Origin: an uncultured Alphaproteobacteria bacterium
GTDB lineage: Bacteria; Pseudomonadota; Alphaproteobacteria; HIMB59
Direction: 5' to 3'
DNA: 64,000 nucleotides
NCBI GenBank assembly: GCA_902521155.1
Contig: CABYQR010000001.1
Location: 62,001-126,000 of the forward strand
Below the pieces are notes generated by a model. It made no database searches and was not told where the DNA came from. It saw only the letters and a list, made by a program, of their open reading frames with translations. Numbering within the stretch: the stretch's first letter is position 1; each line of letters starts with the position of its first letter. Positions 26,723-36,112 of this stretch are shown here, piece after piece. A program made the position numbers and the translations under genes.

Positions 26723-27679
26723 ATGAACAATGATATTATTATTATTTTATTTTTAATTTTAGTACTTTGCTTATTGATTTATTTATTGATTAAAACTAAT
26801 AACAAAGTAGATAATTCTTCAAATAATTTTGAAATTCAAAAAATAAGTCAAAATTTAGAAAATCTTTTAAATAAGACATTAGAGCAAACAGGATATGTAA
26901 ATTCTAAAATTGGTGAAATTGGAGATCTTACTAAAAAAATGACTAATGCTATGACTTCAAATATATCTGACATGGGAGATATGGGTGAAGTTATTCTTGA
27001 AAATATTCTTGAAGACTGTGGGATGACTAAAAATAGAGATTATAAAACTCAATTCACTGGAAAAAATGAAGAGGGTAGTCAATTTAGACCCGATGTTGTT
27101 GTTTTTTTACCAGAGAATAGAAATATAATTATTGATGCTAAAGTTCCAATGAAAGACTGGTATGAGTTTCAAAATACTGATGAGGAGTCAATAAGAGAAG
27201 AAGCAATTAAAAATTTCATCAACTCAATCAAAAGTCATATTAATTCTATTCATAAAAAGGATTATAAAAATTTACTTAATGTAAACTCTCCTGACTATGT
27301 TTTTATTTTTATGCCTCATGAATTTGCATTTGTTACTGCTCAGAAGTTTGAAACTACTCTTGCAAATTATGCTCAGCAAAAACAGATAATAATCGTTGGA
27401 CCATCTACGTTAATTATGTGTATGAAATTAATTGAAAGTATTTGGAAACTTGAGAAACAAAATAAAAATTCTTCAGAAATTGCCAACTTAGCTGGTCAAA
27501 TGTATGATCAAATAATTAAATCTATAAATATTCTCGATGACTCAGAAAAAAATTTAATGAAAGCTGTTGATAATGTATCTAGTGCTAAAAAGTTCATTAA
27601 AGATGGCCGAGGCTCATTGTACAGTAAAGCAGAGGAAATGAAAAAACTTGGGGCTAATAGTAAAAAGGAACTAAATTAA
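26723..27679 (+). CDS. rmuC: RmuC-family DNA recombination protein
   Basis: This protein of 318 residues has one N-terminal membrane segment (residues 4-23), a short coiled stretch, then the RmuC nuclease-like domain. Motifs include MGEVILENILEDCGM, QFRPDVVVFLPENRNIIIDAKVP (the PD-(D/E)xK-like core: D, then D-A-K), DYVFIFMPHEFAF and ANLAGQMYDQ. RmuC limits inversion at short inverted repeats and is thought to be a structure-specific nuclease. It is shorter than E. coli RmuC (475 residues) because the coiled-coil part is reduced. Its stop shares a TTAA with the convergent glycosyltransferase gene. Confidence 0.88.
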   Translation: MNNDIIIILFLILVLCLLIYLLIKTNNKVDNSSNNFEIQKISQNLENLLNKTLEQTGYVNSKIGEIGDLTKKMTNAMTSNISDMGDMGEVILENILEDCGMTKNRDYKTQFTGKNEEGSQFRPDVVVFLPENRNIIIDAKVPMKDWYEFQNTDEESIREEAIKNFINSIKSHINSIHKKDYKNLLNVNSPDYVFIFMPHEFAFVTAQKFETTLANYAQQKQIIIVGPSTLIMCMKLIESIWKLEKQNKNSSEIANLAGQMYDQIIKSINILDDSEKNLMKAVDNVSSAKKFIKDGRGSLYSKAEEMKKLGANSKKELN

Positions 27680-28560
27680 TTAGTAAATCTTAAGTTTTTT
27701 TCAATAATATTTTTATCTAAGGTTTCTATCTTATGAGTGACATTTAAATCGGATCTATCTTGATCAAGTCCAGCAAGGTGAATTACTGCTATATTATGAT
27801 TTGGAATATAAGGCTCGACAAACATATTTTTATTATTACAAAACTTTGGCATGTGATGCTCACAAATCCAATTACAGTAAGAGGGTAATAACTCGAAGGG
27901 TACTTTATCTTCAAACATTGTTAAGGCTAATGCCACTTGGTCTGATCCAAAGATTCTTCCTTTCTTAGAGGATAGTGCTAAGTTTTTTTTTATAATATTT
28001 AACCCATCAAATTTATGATTATACGAAAAACACCCTGCGTTTAATGTAAAATAACCTGCATATTTTTTGCCCAGACTTTTAGAAATACTTTTAGAAATAT
28101 TTTTATAATTAATGGAATTAATTTTTGAAGGATAGTTCCATAACCATTTTATATTAATTAATTTTGGGGAAGATCTATCAACTTGTGGACATATGGCAAA
28201 ACCTTTTTCACTAGCACCTTGAATGTAATATTCAAAAGTGTTTTTACAATTTATCCATGTATCAGAGTCCATCCATATATAATTCTCATAACCTGGAAAA
28301 TAAGTATCTAAATAAAATCTTGAAAATTGTGCTTTTAAATAATCCCTACCACGAATTTTATAGTTTGGAATTTCAAACTCCCAACTAGGTTTCTTTATTT
28401 GAATATTTTTCTCATTAAAATAATCACTTACATCTTTGGATATCCCACAATCTAAGACAGCGAAGTCGTAATCTTTTGCTTTTAAGACTGATTTGTATAA
28501 CTCAACTAATAATGTGGAGTATTTATCATCAGAGGAACTTACAATTAAATTTTTATTCAT
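27676..28560 (-). CDS. Glycosyltransferase, GT-A fold (family 8-like)
   Basis: This protein of 294 residues has a GT-A type nucleotide-sugar site: YIWMDSDTW with the DxD pair Asp98 and Asp100. The acceptor-side motifs FTLNAGCFSYN and IFGSDQVALALTMF resemble family 8 glycosyltransferases. The C-terminal AVIHLAG contains the His that commonly completes the metal site. No membrane segment or signal is seen, so it likely works on the cytoplasmic face in lipopolysaccharide or capsule building. It follows another sugar transferase gene by 28 bases on the same strand. Sugar and acceptor are unknown. Confidence 0.7.
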   Translation of the reverse strand: MNKNLIVSSSDDKYSTLLVELYKSVLKAKDYDFAVLDCGISKDVSDYFNEKNIQIKKPSWEFEIPNYKIRGRDYLKAQFSRFYLDTYFPGYENYIWMDSDTWINCKNTFEYYIQGASEKGFAICPQVDRSSPKLINIKWLWNYPSKINSINYKNISKSISKSLGKKYAGYFTLNAGCFSYNHKFDGLNIIKKNLALSSKKGRIFGSDQVALALTMFEDKVPFELLPSYCNWICEHHMPKFCNNKNMFVEPYIPNHNIAVIHLAGLDQDRSDLNVTHKIETLDKNIIEKNLRFTN

Positions 28561-28588
28561 ATTTTTAAATATTTAAATATATCAGTAT

Positions 28589-29410
28589 TTATTTGCATAT
28601 TTTTTTATTTTTTAAATACGTATAACTTGATTGAATTTGGTATCTCAACTGAGAGCCTTTTAACTTAAAAATACCATTATTATTAAATTTTATATCTAAT
28701 TCTTTAATATTATTTAATGGAATATTTGATAAATATTCTCTCATTACAGAAGTGTACATCCCGGGACCTGTAAAATTTAAAATTGCTAATTTGGGATTTT
28801 CAAAAATCTTATTTTTAAAATTTGGATATGTTCCAATAATTTTATTTAAAAGAATTTCTAGGAATTTATTTTTTTTTTCAAAAGCCAATCCCCATTGTAA
28901 TATATGGTTGAATGGTCTTTTTAAATTAAATAATTTTTTATTCAAAGGAGGTATATAACAATCTGTATCTTCATAAGTAAGAATAAACTTTGTCTCCTTG
29001 TTATGGAGTTTAGTTAAAGGAATTGAGCACCCCCTGCTAATATCAAAATAATATCCGCCTTGATCATATAAAATGCAATATCTAAAAATATCTGTTTTTA
29101 ATGGGCCAATAAGTGAATTAATAAATATTTTATATATTTTGTGATTTGACCAATATTTACTCATATATTCTTTAATATCTTGGTCTGTGTATATTTTAAA
29201 TGATAGGTTTTGGTTTAATTTTCTAAAATTCTTGATGGACTTAGCGTGAGTTCTTCCAAATTTTTTATCTATCCAAGTTTGATGAACTATAGGTGATATT
29301 TTTTGTTTGGGGGGCCTGATAGCTAATTGATCTTCAATTTCTATTAAAGGATATTCAGTAATTTTTCTTAAATTATTTTTTATAAATTTAAAATTATTAT
29401 CTACGCCCAT
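28589..29410 (-). CDS. OCH1-like glycosyltransferase with DXD-region change
   Basis: This protein of 273 residues resembles the glycosyltransferase sugar-binding-region family (OCH1/capsular type). PIVHQTWIDK at 40-49 matches the start IPKIIHQTW. KTDIFRYCILYDQGGYYFD at 105-123 matches the core A.SDxxRY.xLYxxGGxYxDxD. The usual second Asp of DxD is Ser here (FDIS), which could weaken metal binding or reflect a subgroup. The gene lies just beyond tRNA-Ser on the same strand and with the next gene forms a pair of sugar transferases. Target unknown; surface polysaccharide is the probable pathway. Confidence 0.72.
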   Translation of the reverse strand: MGVDNNFKFIKNNLRKITEYPLIEIEDQLAIRPPKQKISPIVHQTWIDKKFGRTHAKSIKNFRKLNQNLSFKIYTDQDIKEYMSKYWSNHKIYKIFINSLIGPLKTDIFRYCILYDQGGYYFDISRGCSIPLTKLHNKETKFILTYEDTDCYIPPLNKKLFNLKRPFNHILQWGLAFEKKNKFLEILLNKIIGTYPNFKNKIFENPKLAILNFTGPGMYTSVMREYLSNIPLNNIKELDIKFNNNGIFKLKGSQLRYQIQSSYTYLKNKKICK

Positions 29411-29426
29411 ATTAAAAATAATTTAT

Positions 29427-29516
29427 TGGCGGAGAGAGTGGGATTCGAACCCACGGTAAGGTTGCCCCTACACTACCTTTCCAAGGTAGCGCGATCGACC
29501 ACTCTGCCATCTCTCC
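29427..29516 (-). tRNA. tRNA-Ser(GGA)
   Basis: A 90-base minus-strand tRNA. The acceptor stem is GGAGAGA/TCTCTCC with discriminator G and a CCA end encoded in the DNA (29427-29429). The anticodon stem CTACC/GGTAG encloses the loop TTGGAAA, giving anticodon GGA (codons UCC and UCU). A long variable arm, as expected for serine tRNA, and a T loop GTTCGAATC are present. It starts only 8 bases after the lepA stop on the same strand. Confidence 0.96.
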
Positions 29517-29524
29517 GTAAAACT

Positions 29525-31324
29525 CTACTCACTATCTCCTATTTTTAAAGCTTCAAAAAAAGCCGTCTGAGGTATTTCAACACTACCAAATTGTTTCATT
29601 CTTTTCTTTCCTTTTTTTTGCTTTTCTAAGAGTTTTTTCTTTCTAGTAACATCTCCACCATAAAGTTTAGCTGTCACATCTTTTCTAAATGCTTTTATGG
29701 TTTCTCTGGCAATAATTTTTCCATAAATAGCGGCTTGAATGGGAATTTGAAAATTTTGTCTAGGTATTAAGTCTTTTAATTTATTACAAATTCTTCTGCC
29801 TATAGTCTCAGCTCTCGTTTTGTGAACAATGTTAGAAAAAGCATCAATAGTTTCAGAGTTAACCAAAATGTTAAGTTTGACTAAATCCCCTTCAAAATAG
29901 TCGTAAAGTTGATAGTCAAAACTTGCATAACCCTTTGAGTGAGATTTAAGTTTGTCATAAAAATCTATAACAATTTCATTTAATGGGAGCTCCATCTCTA
30001 AAATTGCCCTGTTATTTTGTATGTTTAAATTTTTTTGTTTTCCTCTTTTTTCAATACAGAGATTGATAACAGTTCCCAGATAATCTTGTGGAACAATAAT
30101 AGTAGATTTTACCCATGGTTCTAAAATTTGATCAATTTCAGCTGGGTCAGGTAATTCTGAAGGATTCCTGATGATTTTTTCATTTTTATTTCTATCTATA
30201 ATTTTATAGACAACACCTGGCGCAGTTGTAATTAAATCTAAATCAAACTCTCTTCTTAATCTTTCAGTAATTACCTCTAAATGAAGTAGCCCCAAACACC
30301 CACATCTAAAACCATATCCAAGTGCAGCACTGGTTTCATTTTCATATGTAAAGCTAGAGTCATTAAGGGCTAGCTTTTCGAAACTCTCTTTTAGATGTTC
30401 GTAGTCAGATGTATCAACTGGATAAATTCCACAAAATACTACTGGGAGAGAAGGTTTAAAACCTGGAAGAGGTTTTACTGTCTTGTTGTTTAATTCTGTA
30501 ATAGTATCGCCTACTTTACAATCGGCTACTGATTTTATGCTTGCATTAATGAAACCAATTTCTCCTGCTCTCAACTCATCGCAATAATTTATCTCTGGGG
30601 TAAAATAACCTATACGATCAATGTTGTACTGCTGGTTATTTGATAGGAACTTCACTTTCATACCTTTCTTCATGACTCCATCTAAGATACGAACTAAAAC
30701 AGTTACTCCAAGATAGTTATCGTACCAACTGTCCACTAAAAGAGCTTTTAATTCATCTCCTTCTGTGGTTGGTGAAGGTAATTTTATAATAAGTTGGTCC
30801 ACTAATTCCCTTATACCCTGGCCTGTTTTAGCTGATACCAACAGTGCATCGGATGTATCGATACCTATAGTTTGTTCAATATCCTCCTTCACTCTATCTG
30901 GTTCTGATGCAGGGAGGTCCGCCTTATTTAATACTGGTAGAATTTCATGGTTTGCATCTATAGCCTGATAAGCATTAGCTAGAGTTTGAGCCTCTACCCC
31001 TTGAGTGCTATCAACAATCAGCAATGATCCCTCACAGGCTGATAAAGATCTAGAAACTTCATAGGAAAAATCAACATGGCCAGGTGTATCTAAAATATTT
31101 AACTGATAAGTTTCACCTAAATTATTCTTATAATTTAGTCTTACAGTTTGTGCCTTAATAGTGATACCTCTTTCTCTTTCTATATCCATAGAGTCTAGCA
31201 CTTGGTCTTTTTTAGTTCTATCATCCATTCCACCACACATTTCAATGATACGGTCAGCTAGTGTAGATTTACCATGATCGATATGAGCTACAATTGAAAA
31301 ATTTCTAATATAAGAAATTTTCAT
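29525..31324 (-). CDS. lepA: Elongation factor 4 (LepA)
   Basis: This translational GTPase has 599 residues, the normal LepA length. The G1 motif is [10 protein letters not shown]2 lies in [12 protein letters not shown]3 is DTPGHVDF and G4 is NKADLP. The LepA-specific C-terminal domain ends with [20 protein letters not shown], then [13 protein letters not shown]. LepA helps ribosome back-translocation and 30S maturation under ionic or cold stress. Its start overlaps the pheT stop by one base, so it is the last protein gene of the infC operon. Usually lepA is next to lepB; here it follows pheST. Confidence 0.97.
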   Translation of the reverse strand: MKISYIRNFSIVAHIDHGKSTLADRIIEMCGGMDDRTKKDQVLDSMDIERERGITIKAQTVRLNYKNNLGETYQLNILDTPGHVDFSYEVSRSLSACEGSLLIVDSTQGVEAQTLANAYQAIDANHEILPVLNKADLPASEPDRVKEDIEQTIGIDTSDALLVSAKTGQGIRELVDQLIIKLPSPTTEGDELKALLVDSWYDNYLGVTVLVRILDGVMKKGMKVKFLSNNQQYNIDRIGYFTPEINYCDELRAGEIGFINASIKSVADCKVGDTITELNNKTVKPLPGFKPSLPVVFCGIYPVDTSDYEHLKESFEKLALNDSSFTYENETSAALGYGFRCGCLGLLHLEVITERLRREFDLDLITTAPGVVYKIIDRNKNEKIIRNPSELPDPAEIDQILEPWVKSTIIVPQDYLGTVINLCIEKRGKQKNLNIQNNRAILEMELPLNEIVIDFYDKLKSHSKGYASFDYQLYDYFEGDLVKLNILVNSETIDAFSNIVHKTRAETIGRRICNKLKDLIPRQNFQIPIQAAIYGKIIARETIKAFRKDVTAKLYGGDVTRKKKLLEKQKKGKKRMKQFGSVEIPQTAFFEALKIGDSE

Positions 31325-33717
31325 TAAGATCTTAACTTAGCATTAAATTTTTGTGATATTTTTTCAATAATATTTTGGTGAACGTTTTCTAAATCTTCTT
31401 CAGTAAGGGTTTTTTCATCAGACTGTATAGTAATTTTAAAAGTGACACTTTTAAAATCATCACCTATTTCGGAAGAGTTGTAATCGTCAAAAAATTCAAC
31501 ATTTTGGATAAGTTTTTTATCAATACCAGTTAGCATTCTATGAACTTCAAATAAATTTTGATTTTTTTCAAAGATAAATGAAAAATCTTTTTCGCTAAAT
31601 TGAAAACTTGAGTCATGAGTTTTATTTAACTTTTTTTTATACATAGTCTCGATAGGTAAATTTTCATAAAAGAATTCTAACCCAAATGTATTAGATAATT
31701 TTGGAAAATTTTCTAAAATTACAGGATGAATTTTCCCATATCTTGCTATTAATTTTTTTCCCATACGAAGCTCTGCTGATTGACCTGGATGAAAAAGAAT
31801 ACTTTGAGAACGATCTATATTAAAATTTTTCATATCAAAATTTAGAGAGTTGATTATTTTTGAAATGAGCTCAGATAGAGAGAAAAAATCAAACTTATTT
31901 ATAGGATAATGCTTATTATTGTATTTTTGTATTGATGTGAGTCCAAATAATATATTTTCCTGAGATTTTGAGTCATTATAAACAGGACCTAGCTCAAAAA
32001 CACTCAGGTTTTTAAAACCTTTTTTCCTATTTGCTTCGATTATTTCAAGGTGGTTAAATAGCAAAGAACTTCTCATATAGGCATGTTCATCACTGATGGC
32101 ATTAGATATTTTTAAAGAAGAATCTCCTTTAAGTAAATTATGAGCCTGCTCTGATTGAAAAGAAAAACTTATAACTTCACTAAAATTATTTGAAATTAAT
32201 GTTTTCTTAATTTTTTTGGTAACTGAAAATTTTTTATTATTTAATGAACTTGTTACTTTTTCTTTTTCCTCATGGGTGGCATAAGGTGATTTTATTTCAA
32301 TGTTTTCATAACCTTGGATACGAATGATTTCTTCAACCAAATCTATTGGTTGGAGTACATCATTTCTCCATGAGGGTACCTCAACAATGCAAGATTTATC
32401 TGTAATTTTATTTATTTTAAATAATAAAGATTTTAATATTTTAATTTGAACTTCACTTGATAATTGTAACCCAATAACTTTTTCAAAATAATTAAAATTG
32501 TAATCTATAACATAGGTATTCTTATCTAATTTACCTGCACTAGTGTTTTTACTTACAGAACCACCACAAATTTTATTAATTAAATACGAGGCATATTCTA
32601 AACCTTCTTCGATCATTTCTTTATCAAGTCCTCGTTCAAATCGATATCTTGCATCAGAGTTAATACCAAGTTTTCTTCCAGTCTTTGCTACTTGAGAAGG
32701 ATCAAATAACGCCACTTCTAAGAAAACATTTTTAGTAGTATCTGTACAACCTGTTTCACTTCCTCCCATAATTCCTGCTATTGCAAGAGGATTATTTTTA
32801 TCAGCAATAACTGTAACAGTGCTATCTAATTGATATTCTTTTTTATCAAGTGCATTAATTTTTTCACCATCGTTGGCTTTTCTCATGTTTAAAAGAGAGT
32901 CAATTTTATCTGCATCAAAAACGTGAAGTGGTCTACCAATATCTATTGTAATAAAATTTGTTATGTCTACTAGTGCATTGATGGGTCTTAGACCAATACT
33001 TATAAGTTTGTTTTGAAGCCAGTCTGGTGATTTTGAATTACTAATATTCTTGAAATAACGACTAATAACATAGCTGCAACTATTACCATCCTTTTCAATA
33101 TTCCAACTTATTGGACTCTCAAATTCTAGATTGTCTAACTTTTCATAGTCTAATGGCTTGAGTGCACCAGCTCCTTTAGCTGCTAAATCCCTAGCTAAAC
33201 CTCTAACCCCAAGGCAATCCCCTCTGTTGGGAGTCAATCCTATTTCAAAAACAGGATCATTGAGTTCAAGGGCTGTAACAGCGTCTGTGCCATTTGAAAA
33301 ATCTTTTTTAAGTTCAATAATTCCTTCGTGGTCATCACTTAATTTGAGTTCCCTTTCAGAAAGTAGCATACCTTCAGATACTTCTCCTCTAATTTTTCCT
33401 TTTTTTAGAATTATATCAGTCCCGGGAATATACATTCCATCTTTAGCAAATATTCCTTTCATACCTTCTTTAACATTGGGGGCACCGCAAACTACTTGAT
33501 ACAATTTATCTCCATCATCAACTTTGCAGATATTTAATCTATCTGCGTTAGGGTGTTTTTTAAATTCTTTGATAGTAGCTACAACAAACTGAGAATATGA
33601 AGAATAGTTAGAAAGTGTTTCTAGTTCTAGGCCAATATTAGTTAAGATCTCTCCTATTTGGTTTGGAGATTTATTTGTTTCTAAGTGATCACAAAGCCAG
33701 CTAAATGAAAATTTCAT
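31324..33717 (-). CDS. pheT: Phenylalanine-tRNA ligase beta subunit
   Basis: This is the beta subunit of PheRS (797 residues). Domains are in the usual order: the tRNA-binding EMAP/OB domain near residues 40-150 ([17 protein letters not shown]), the B3/B4 editing domain with [21 protein letters not shown], the B5 domain with [13 protein letters not shown], and the C-terminal anticodon-binding FDX-ACB domain ([10 protein letters not shown]). It joins PheS to form the alpha2-beta2 enzyme. It overlaps pheS and lepA by one base each. Confidence 0.97.
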   Translation of the reverse strand: MKFSFSWLCDHLETNKSPNQIGEILTNIGLELETLSNYSSYSQFVVATIKEFKKHPNADRLNICKVDDGDKLYQVVCGAPNVKEGMKGIFAKDGMYIPGTDIILKKGKIRGEVSEGMLLSERELKLSDDHEGIIELKKDFSNGTDAVTALELNDPVFEIGLTPNRGDCLGVRGLARDLAAKGAGALKPLDYEKLDNLEFESPISWNIEKDGNSCSYVISRYFKNISNSKSPDWLQNKLISIGLRPINALVDITNFITIDIGRPLHVFDADKIDSLLNMRKANDGEKINALDKKEYQLDSTVTVIADKNNPLAIAGIMGGSETGCTDTTKNVFLEVALFDPSQVAKTGRKLGINSDARYRFERGLDKEMIEEGLEYASYLINKICGGSVSKNTSAGKLDKNTYVIDYNFNYFEKVIGLQLSSEVQIKILKSLLFKINKITDKSCIVEVPSWRNDVLQPIDLVEEIIRIQGYENIEIKSPYATHEEKEKVTSSLNNKKFSVTKKIKKTLISNNFSEVISFSFQSEQAHNLLKGDSSLKISNAISDEHAYMRSSLLFNHLEIIEANRKKGFKNLSVFELGPVYNDSKSQENILFGLTSIQKYNNKHYPINKFDFFSLSELISKIINSLNFDMKNFNIDRSQSILFHPGQSAELRMGKKLIARYGKIHPVILENFPKLSNTFGLEFFYENLPIETMYKKKLNKTHDSSFQFSEKDFSFIFEKNQNLFEVHRMLTGIDKKLIQNVEFFDDYNSSEIGDDFKSVTFKITIQSDEKTLTEEDLENVHQNIIEKISQKFNAKLRS

Positions 33718-34766
33718 TAATATTCACCTAAGCTAAATCCATGTTTAGCCAACCAATTTAAATTTCCATTAAAAAATGAGCGAATATCTGTTAGGCCATG
33801 TTTGAGCATCGTTATTCTATCTAATCCCATTCCAAATGCAAAACCTTGAAACTTTGAAGTATCCAGTTTGCAATTTTCTAAAACAACTGGGTTAACCATT
33901 CCACACCCTAAGATTTCAAGCCACTTATCTCCTTTGCCAATTTGTAATTTGTTATCAATTATTTCATAGGCAATATCCATTTCAGCAGAAGGCTCTGTGA
34001 ATGGAAAATAGCTTGGTCTAAATCTTACTTTTAAATCTTGTACTTCAAAAAACTGTTTACAAAATTCAATTAAAGTACCTTTTAAATCTCCCATATTTGC
34101 ATTTTCATTAATAAATAAACCTTCAACTTGATGAAACATGGGTGAATGAGTAGAGTCAGAGTCACACCTATAAGTCCTACCAGGAGCTATGATTTTTATA
34201 GGTGGTTTTTGATTTAACATCGTCCTAATTTGGACCGGGCTAGTGTGTGTTCTCAAAACTAGGGGCTTACCTTTCTCATCTTTATCAGCGATATAAAAAG
34301 TATCTTGCATCTCTCTAGCAGGATGGTCCTCTGGAATATTAAGTGCAGAAAAATTAAAAAAATCTGTCTCTATATCAGGGCCTTCTGCAATGGCATAACC
34401 CATAGATCCAAAGATAGAGACAACATCATCAAAAGTTTTAGAAATAGGATGGACTTTAGCAGCTGAAACCTCTGGGGGAGGGAAAGTAATATCTAAAAAT
34501 TCTGTATTTAATTTAGAGTTAATGTCTAATATTTTGAGATCTTTTAGCTTAACTTCAAAAAGTGCCTGAACTTTTTCCCTTAAAAGATTTATTTCAGCTC
34601 CTTTAGATTTCTTTTCATCTAAAGATAGGTCTTTTAGAGACTTAAGGAGTTCAGTAATTCTTCCTTTTTTTCCTAAATATGTAACTTTAACAATTTGTAA
34701 CTCTTCTTGCGAACTAGCTAGTTCAATTTCTTTAGTTACATCTTGAAGGACTTTTTGATTGTCCAT
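33717..34766 (-). CDS. pheS: Phenylalanine-tRNA ligase alpha subunit
   Basis: This is the catalytic alpha subunit of PheRS (349 residues). An N-terminal coiled coil (about residues 1-90) is followed by the class II core: motif 1 around HPISKTFDDVVSIFGSMG, motif 2 TYRCDSDSTHSPMFHQVEGL, and motif 3 GFAFGMGLDRITMLKHG. Phenylalanine-pocket residues lie in the FRPSYFPFTEPSAEM stretch. It starts 8 bases after the rplT stop, leaving no space for the PheM-type leader peptide attenuator known in enteric bacteria. Confidence 0.97.
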   Translation of the reverse strand: MDNQKVLQDVTKEIELASSQEELQIVKVTYLGKKGRITELLKSLKDLSLDEKKSKGAEINLLREKVQALFEVKLKDLKILDINSKLNTEFLDITFPPPEVSAAKVHPISKTFDDVVSIFGSMGYAIAEGPDIETDFFNFSALNIPEDHPAREMQDTFYIADKDEKGKPLVLRTHTSPVQIRTMLNQKPPIKIIAPGRTYRCDSDSTHSPMFHQVEGLFINENANMGDLKGTLIEFCKQFFEVQDLKVRFRPSYFPFTEPSAEMDIAYEIIDNKLQIGKGDKWLEILGCGMVNPVVLENCKLDTSKFQGFAFGMGLDRITMLKHGLTDIRSFFNGNLNWLAKHGFSLGEY

Positions 34767-34774
34767 TTTTAATT

Positions 34775-35134
34775 CTAACTTGCTAAAGTAGCTTTAGCCT
34801 TTTCTACAATAGATTTAAAAGCAGCAGGCTCGTGAAAAGCAATTTCTGATAAAATCTTTCGATTGATTTCAATATTTGCTTTTTTTAATCCATCAATAAA
34901 TTTCGCATATGTAATACCGTGTTCTCTTACACCTGCATTAATTCTTTGGATCCACAGACCTCTAAAATCTCTCTTCTTATTCCTTCTATCGCGGTAAGCA
35001 TATTGGAGAGCTTTGTCCATACTCTGGGTAGCAACTCTATATACATTTTTTCTTCTACCTCGATGGCCTTTAGTAAATTCAAAAACTTTTTTGTGTTTGG
35101 CTCTTGCCGTTACACCTCTTTTAACTCTTGGCAT
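34775..35134 (-). CDS. rplT: 50S ribosomal protein L20
   Basis: This is ribosomal protein L20, 119 residues and full length, with the basic N-terminal tail [14 protein letters not shown] and the RNA-binding [14 protein letters not shown] and [13 protein letters not shown] segments. It binds domain I/II of 23S rRNA early in 50S assembly and is the autoregulator of the infC-rpmI-rplT operon in several bacteria. It lies 20 bases after rpmI, with an AAGGAAAG ribosome binding site in the gap. Confidence 0.98.
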   Translation of the reverse strand: MPRVKRGVTARAKHKKVFEFTKGHRGRRKNVYRVATQSMDKALQYAYRDRRNKKRDFRGLWIQRINAGVREHGITYAKFIDGLKKANIEINRKILSEIAFHEPAAFKSIVEKAKATLAS

Positions 35135-35154
35135 TGATTTTCTCTTTCCTTAAA

Positions 35155-35355
35155 CTATTTTCCATATGGCATCATAGACTCTACAATTATTGATGCTGAT
35201 TTTGATAAAACTCTTGTACCTTTAGAATTACGAATAAAAGAGTTAGTTCTTTTAGACATACCGTGTCTTTTACCAACACTGCCCACAACTAATTTTCCTG
35301 AAGAGGAAGTTTTAAAGCGTTTCTTGACGCTACTTTTCGTTTTTAATTTGGGCAT
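35155..35355 (-). CDS. rpmI: 50S ribosomal protein L35
   Basis: This is ribosomal protein L35, 66 residues, with the usual [14 protein letters not shown] start, [11 protein letters not shown] and C-terminal MPYGK. A strong Shine-Dalgarno (AAGGAGAT on the minus strand) precedes it. The 96-base gap to infC holds a possible regulatory fold (35394-35431). Confidence 0.97.
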   Translation of the reverse strand: MPKLKTKSSVKKRFKTSSSGKLVVGSVGKRHGMSKRTNSFIRNSKGTRVLSKSASIIVESMMPYGK

Positions 35356-35393
35356 TTTATCTCCTTATTTATTGAGTTAAGTGTAATAATCTT

Positions 35394-35431
35394 GAGGCAT
35401 ACCCATAAACAAGCCTCTTTGATTAATGAGG
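35394..35431 (-). promoter_or_regulatory. Mutually exclusive hairpins upstream of rpmI (possible L20 operator)
   Basis: Read on the minus strand, CCTC (35431-35428), GAGGC (35417-35413) and GCCTC (35398-35394) lie in a row. The middle segment can pair with either flank: a 4-bp stem extended by two A-T pairs across one mismatch, or a 5-bp stem extended by weak pairs. The second hairpin lies about 40 bases before the rpmI start. In E. coli and Bacillus, L20 controls this operon through an RNA fold in the same region. Pairing is seen by eye; function is inferred. Confidence 0.4.
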
Positions 35432-35451
35432 TCAATTAAATAGCATATATT

Positions 35452-35997
35452 TTATTTAGGTGCAACAACGAGGAATGCTTGTCTTCCCTCAATTTTGGGT
35501 TCCATCTCAACGCGGATAAGGTCTTCCAAGTCCATTTTAACTCTCTTTAGCATATCAATCCCGAGGTTAGAGTGTTCCATTTCTCTTCCTTTAAAACGAA
35601 GACTGAATTTAACCCTATTACCCTCTTTGATAAATTTTTGAGCATTTTTTATTTTTACTTGATAATCATGGACTCCCGTACCAGGTCTAAGCTTAAGCTC
35701 TTTGGTTTCAATAACTTTTTGCTTTTTCTTGGCTTCATTCTTTTTTTTCTGTTCTTGATACTTGAATTTTCCATAGTCAACTATTTTACATACAGGTGGT
35801 TTATTATTTGGAGCTATTTCCACAAGATCTAGTCCCCTACCTTGGGCTATATCAATTGCCTCATTTTTTTTCATAACACCGAGTTGTTCACCATCATCCA
35901 TAATTACTCTAACCTCTTCAGATGATATAAAATTGTTTATTTTATGGAGATCTCTTTTACCACGAAAATTAATGTTTCTATTAAAAGGTTTATTCAA
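35452..35997 (-). CDS. infC: Translation initiation factor IF-3
   Basis: This is IF-3, 181 residues with both domains: N domain with EEVRVIMDDGEQLGVMKKNEA, a Lys-rich linker EQKKKNEAKKKQK, and C domain with ELKLRPGTGVHDY and FSLRFKGREMEH. It keeps 30S subunits free and checks the initiator tRNA and start codon. No ATG exists before residue 33, so the start must be non-AUG: TTG at 35997 or the adjoining in-frame ATT at 36000. E. coli infC uses AUU for self-regulation. No Shine-Dalgarno is obvious. It leads the operon infC-rpmI-rplT-pheS-pheT-lepA. Confidence 0.96.
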   Translation of the reverse strand: MNKPFNRNINFRGKRDLHKINNFISSEEVRVIMDDGEQLGVMKKNEAIDIAQGRGLDLVEIAPNNKPPVCKIVDYGKFKYQEQKKKNEAKKKQKVIETKELKLRPGTGVHDYQVKIKNAQKFIKEGNRVKFSLRFKGREMEHSNLGIDMLKRVKMDLEDLIRVEMEPKIEGRQAFLVVAPK

Positions 35998-36075
35998 AAT
36001 ATCAAAGGAAAAATAAAAAAAGAGAGATTAGCAAAAAAAAGTACCTAAAGGATTTATTTTAAAAAACATTAGAGG

Positions 36076-36104
36076 ATTATTAACAAACATAAGATAATTG
36101 TAAA
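36076..36104 (-). promoter_or_regulatory. Candidate promoter of the infC operon
   Basis: On the minus strand TTTACA (36104-36099, 5 of 6) and AATAAT (36081-36076, 5 of 6) are separated by exactly 17 bases. The expected start near 36069 gives a leader of about 70 bases before infC. The upstream gene stops at 36113, so the -35 box sits only 9 bases downstream of that stop. Motif match only. Confidence 0.5.
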
Positions 36105-36112
36105 TATAAAAT

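Noticed and set aside
33158..33499. Plus-strand 113-residue frame inside pheT
   Set aside because: Antisense to the conserved editing-domain region of pheT, with low-complexity Ser/Leu/Pro content.
34767..34774. PheM-type attenuator before pheS
   Set aside because: Only 8 bases separate rplT and pheS, so no leader peptide or hairpin can fit.
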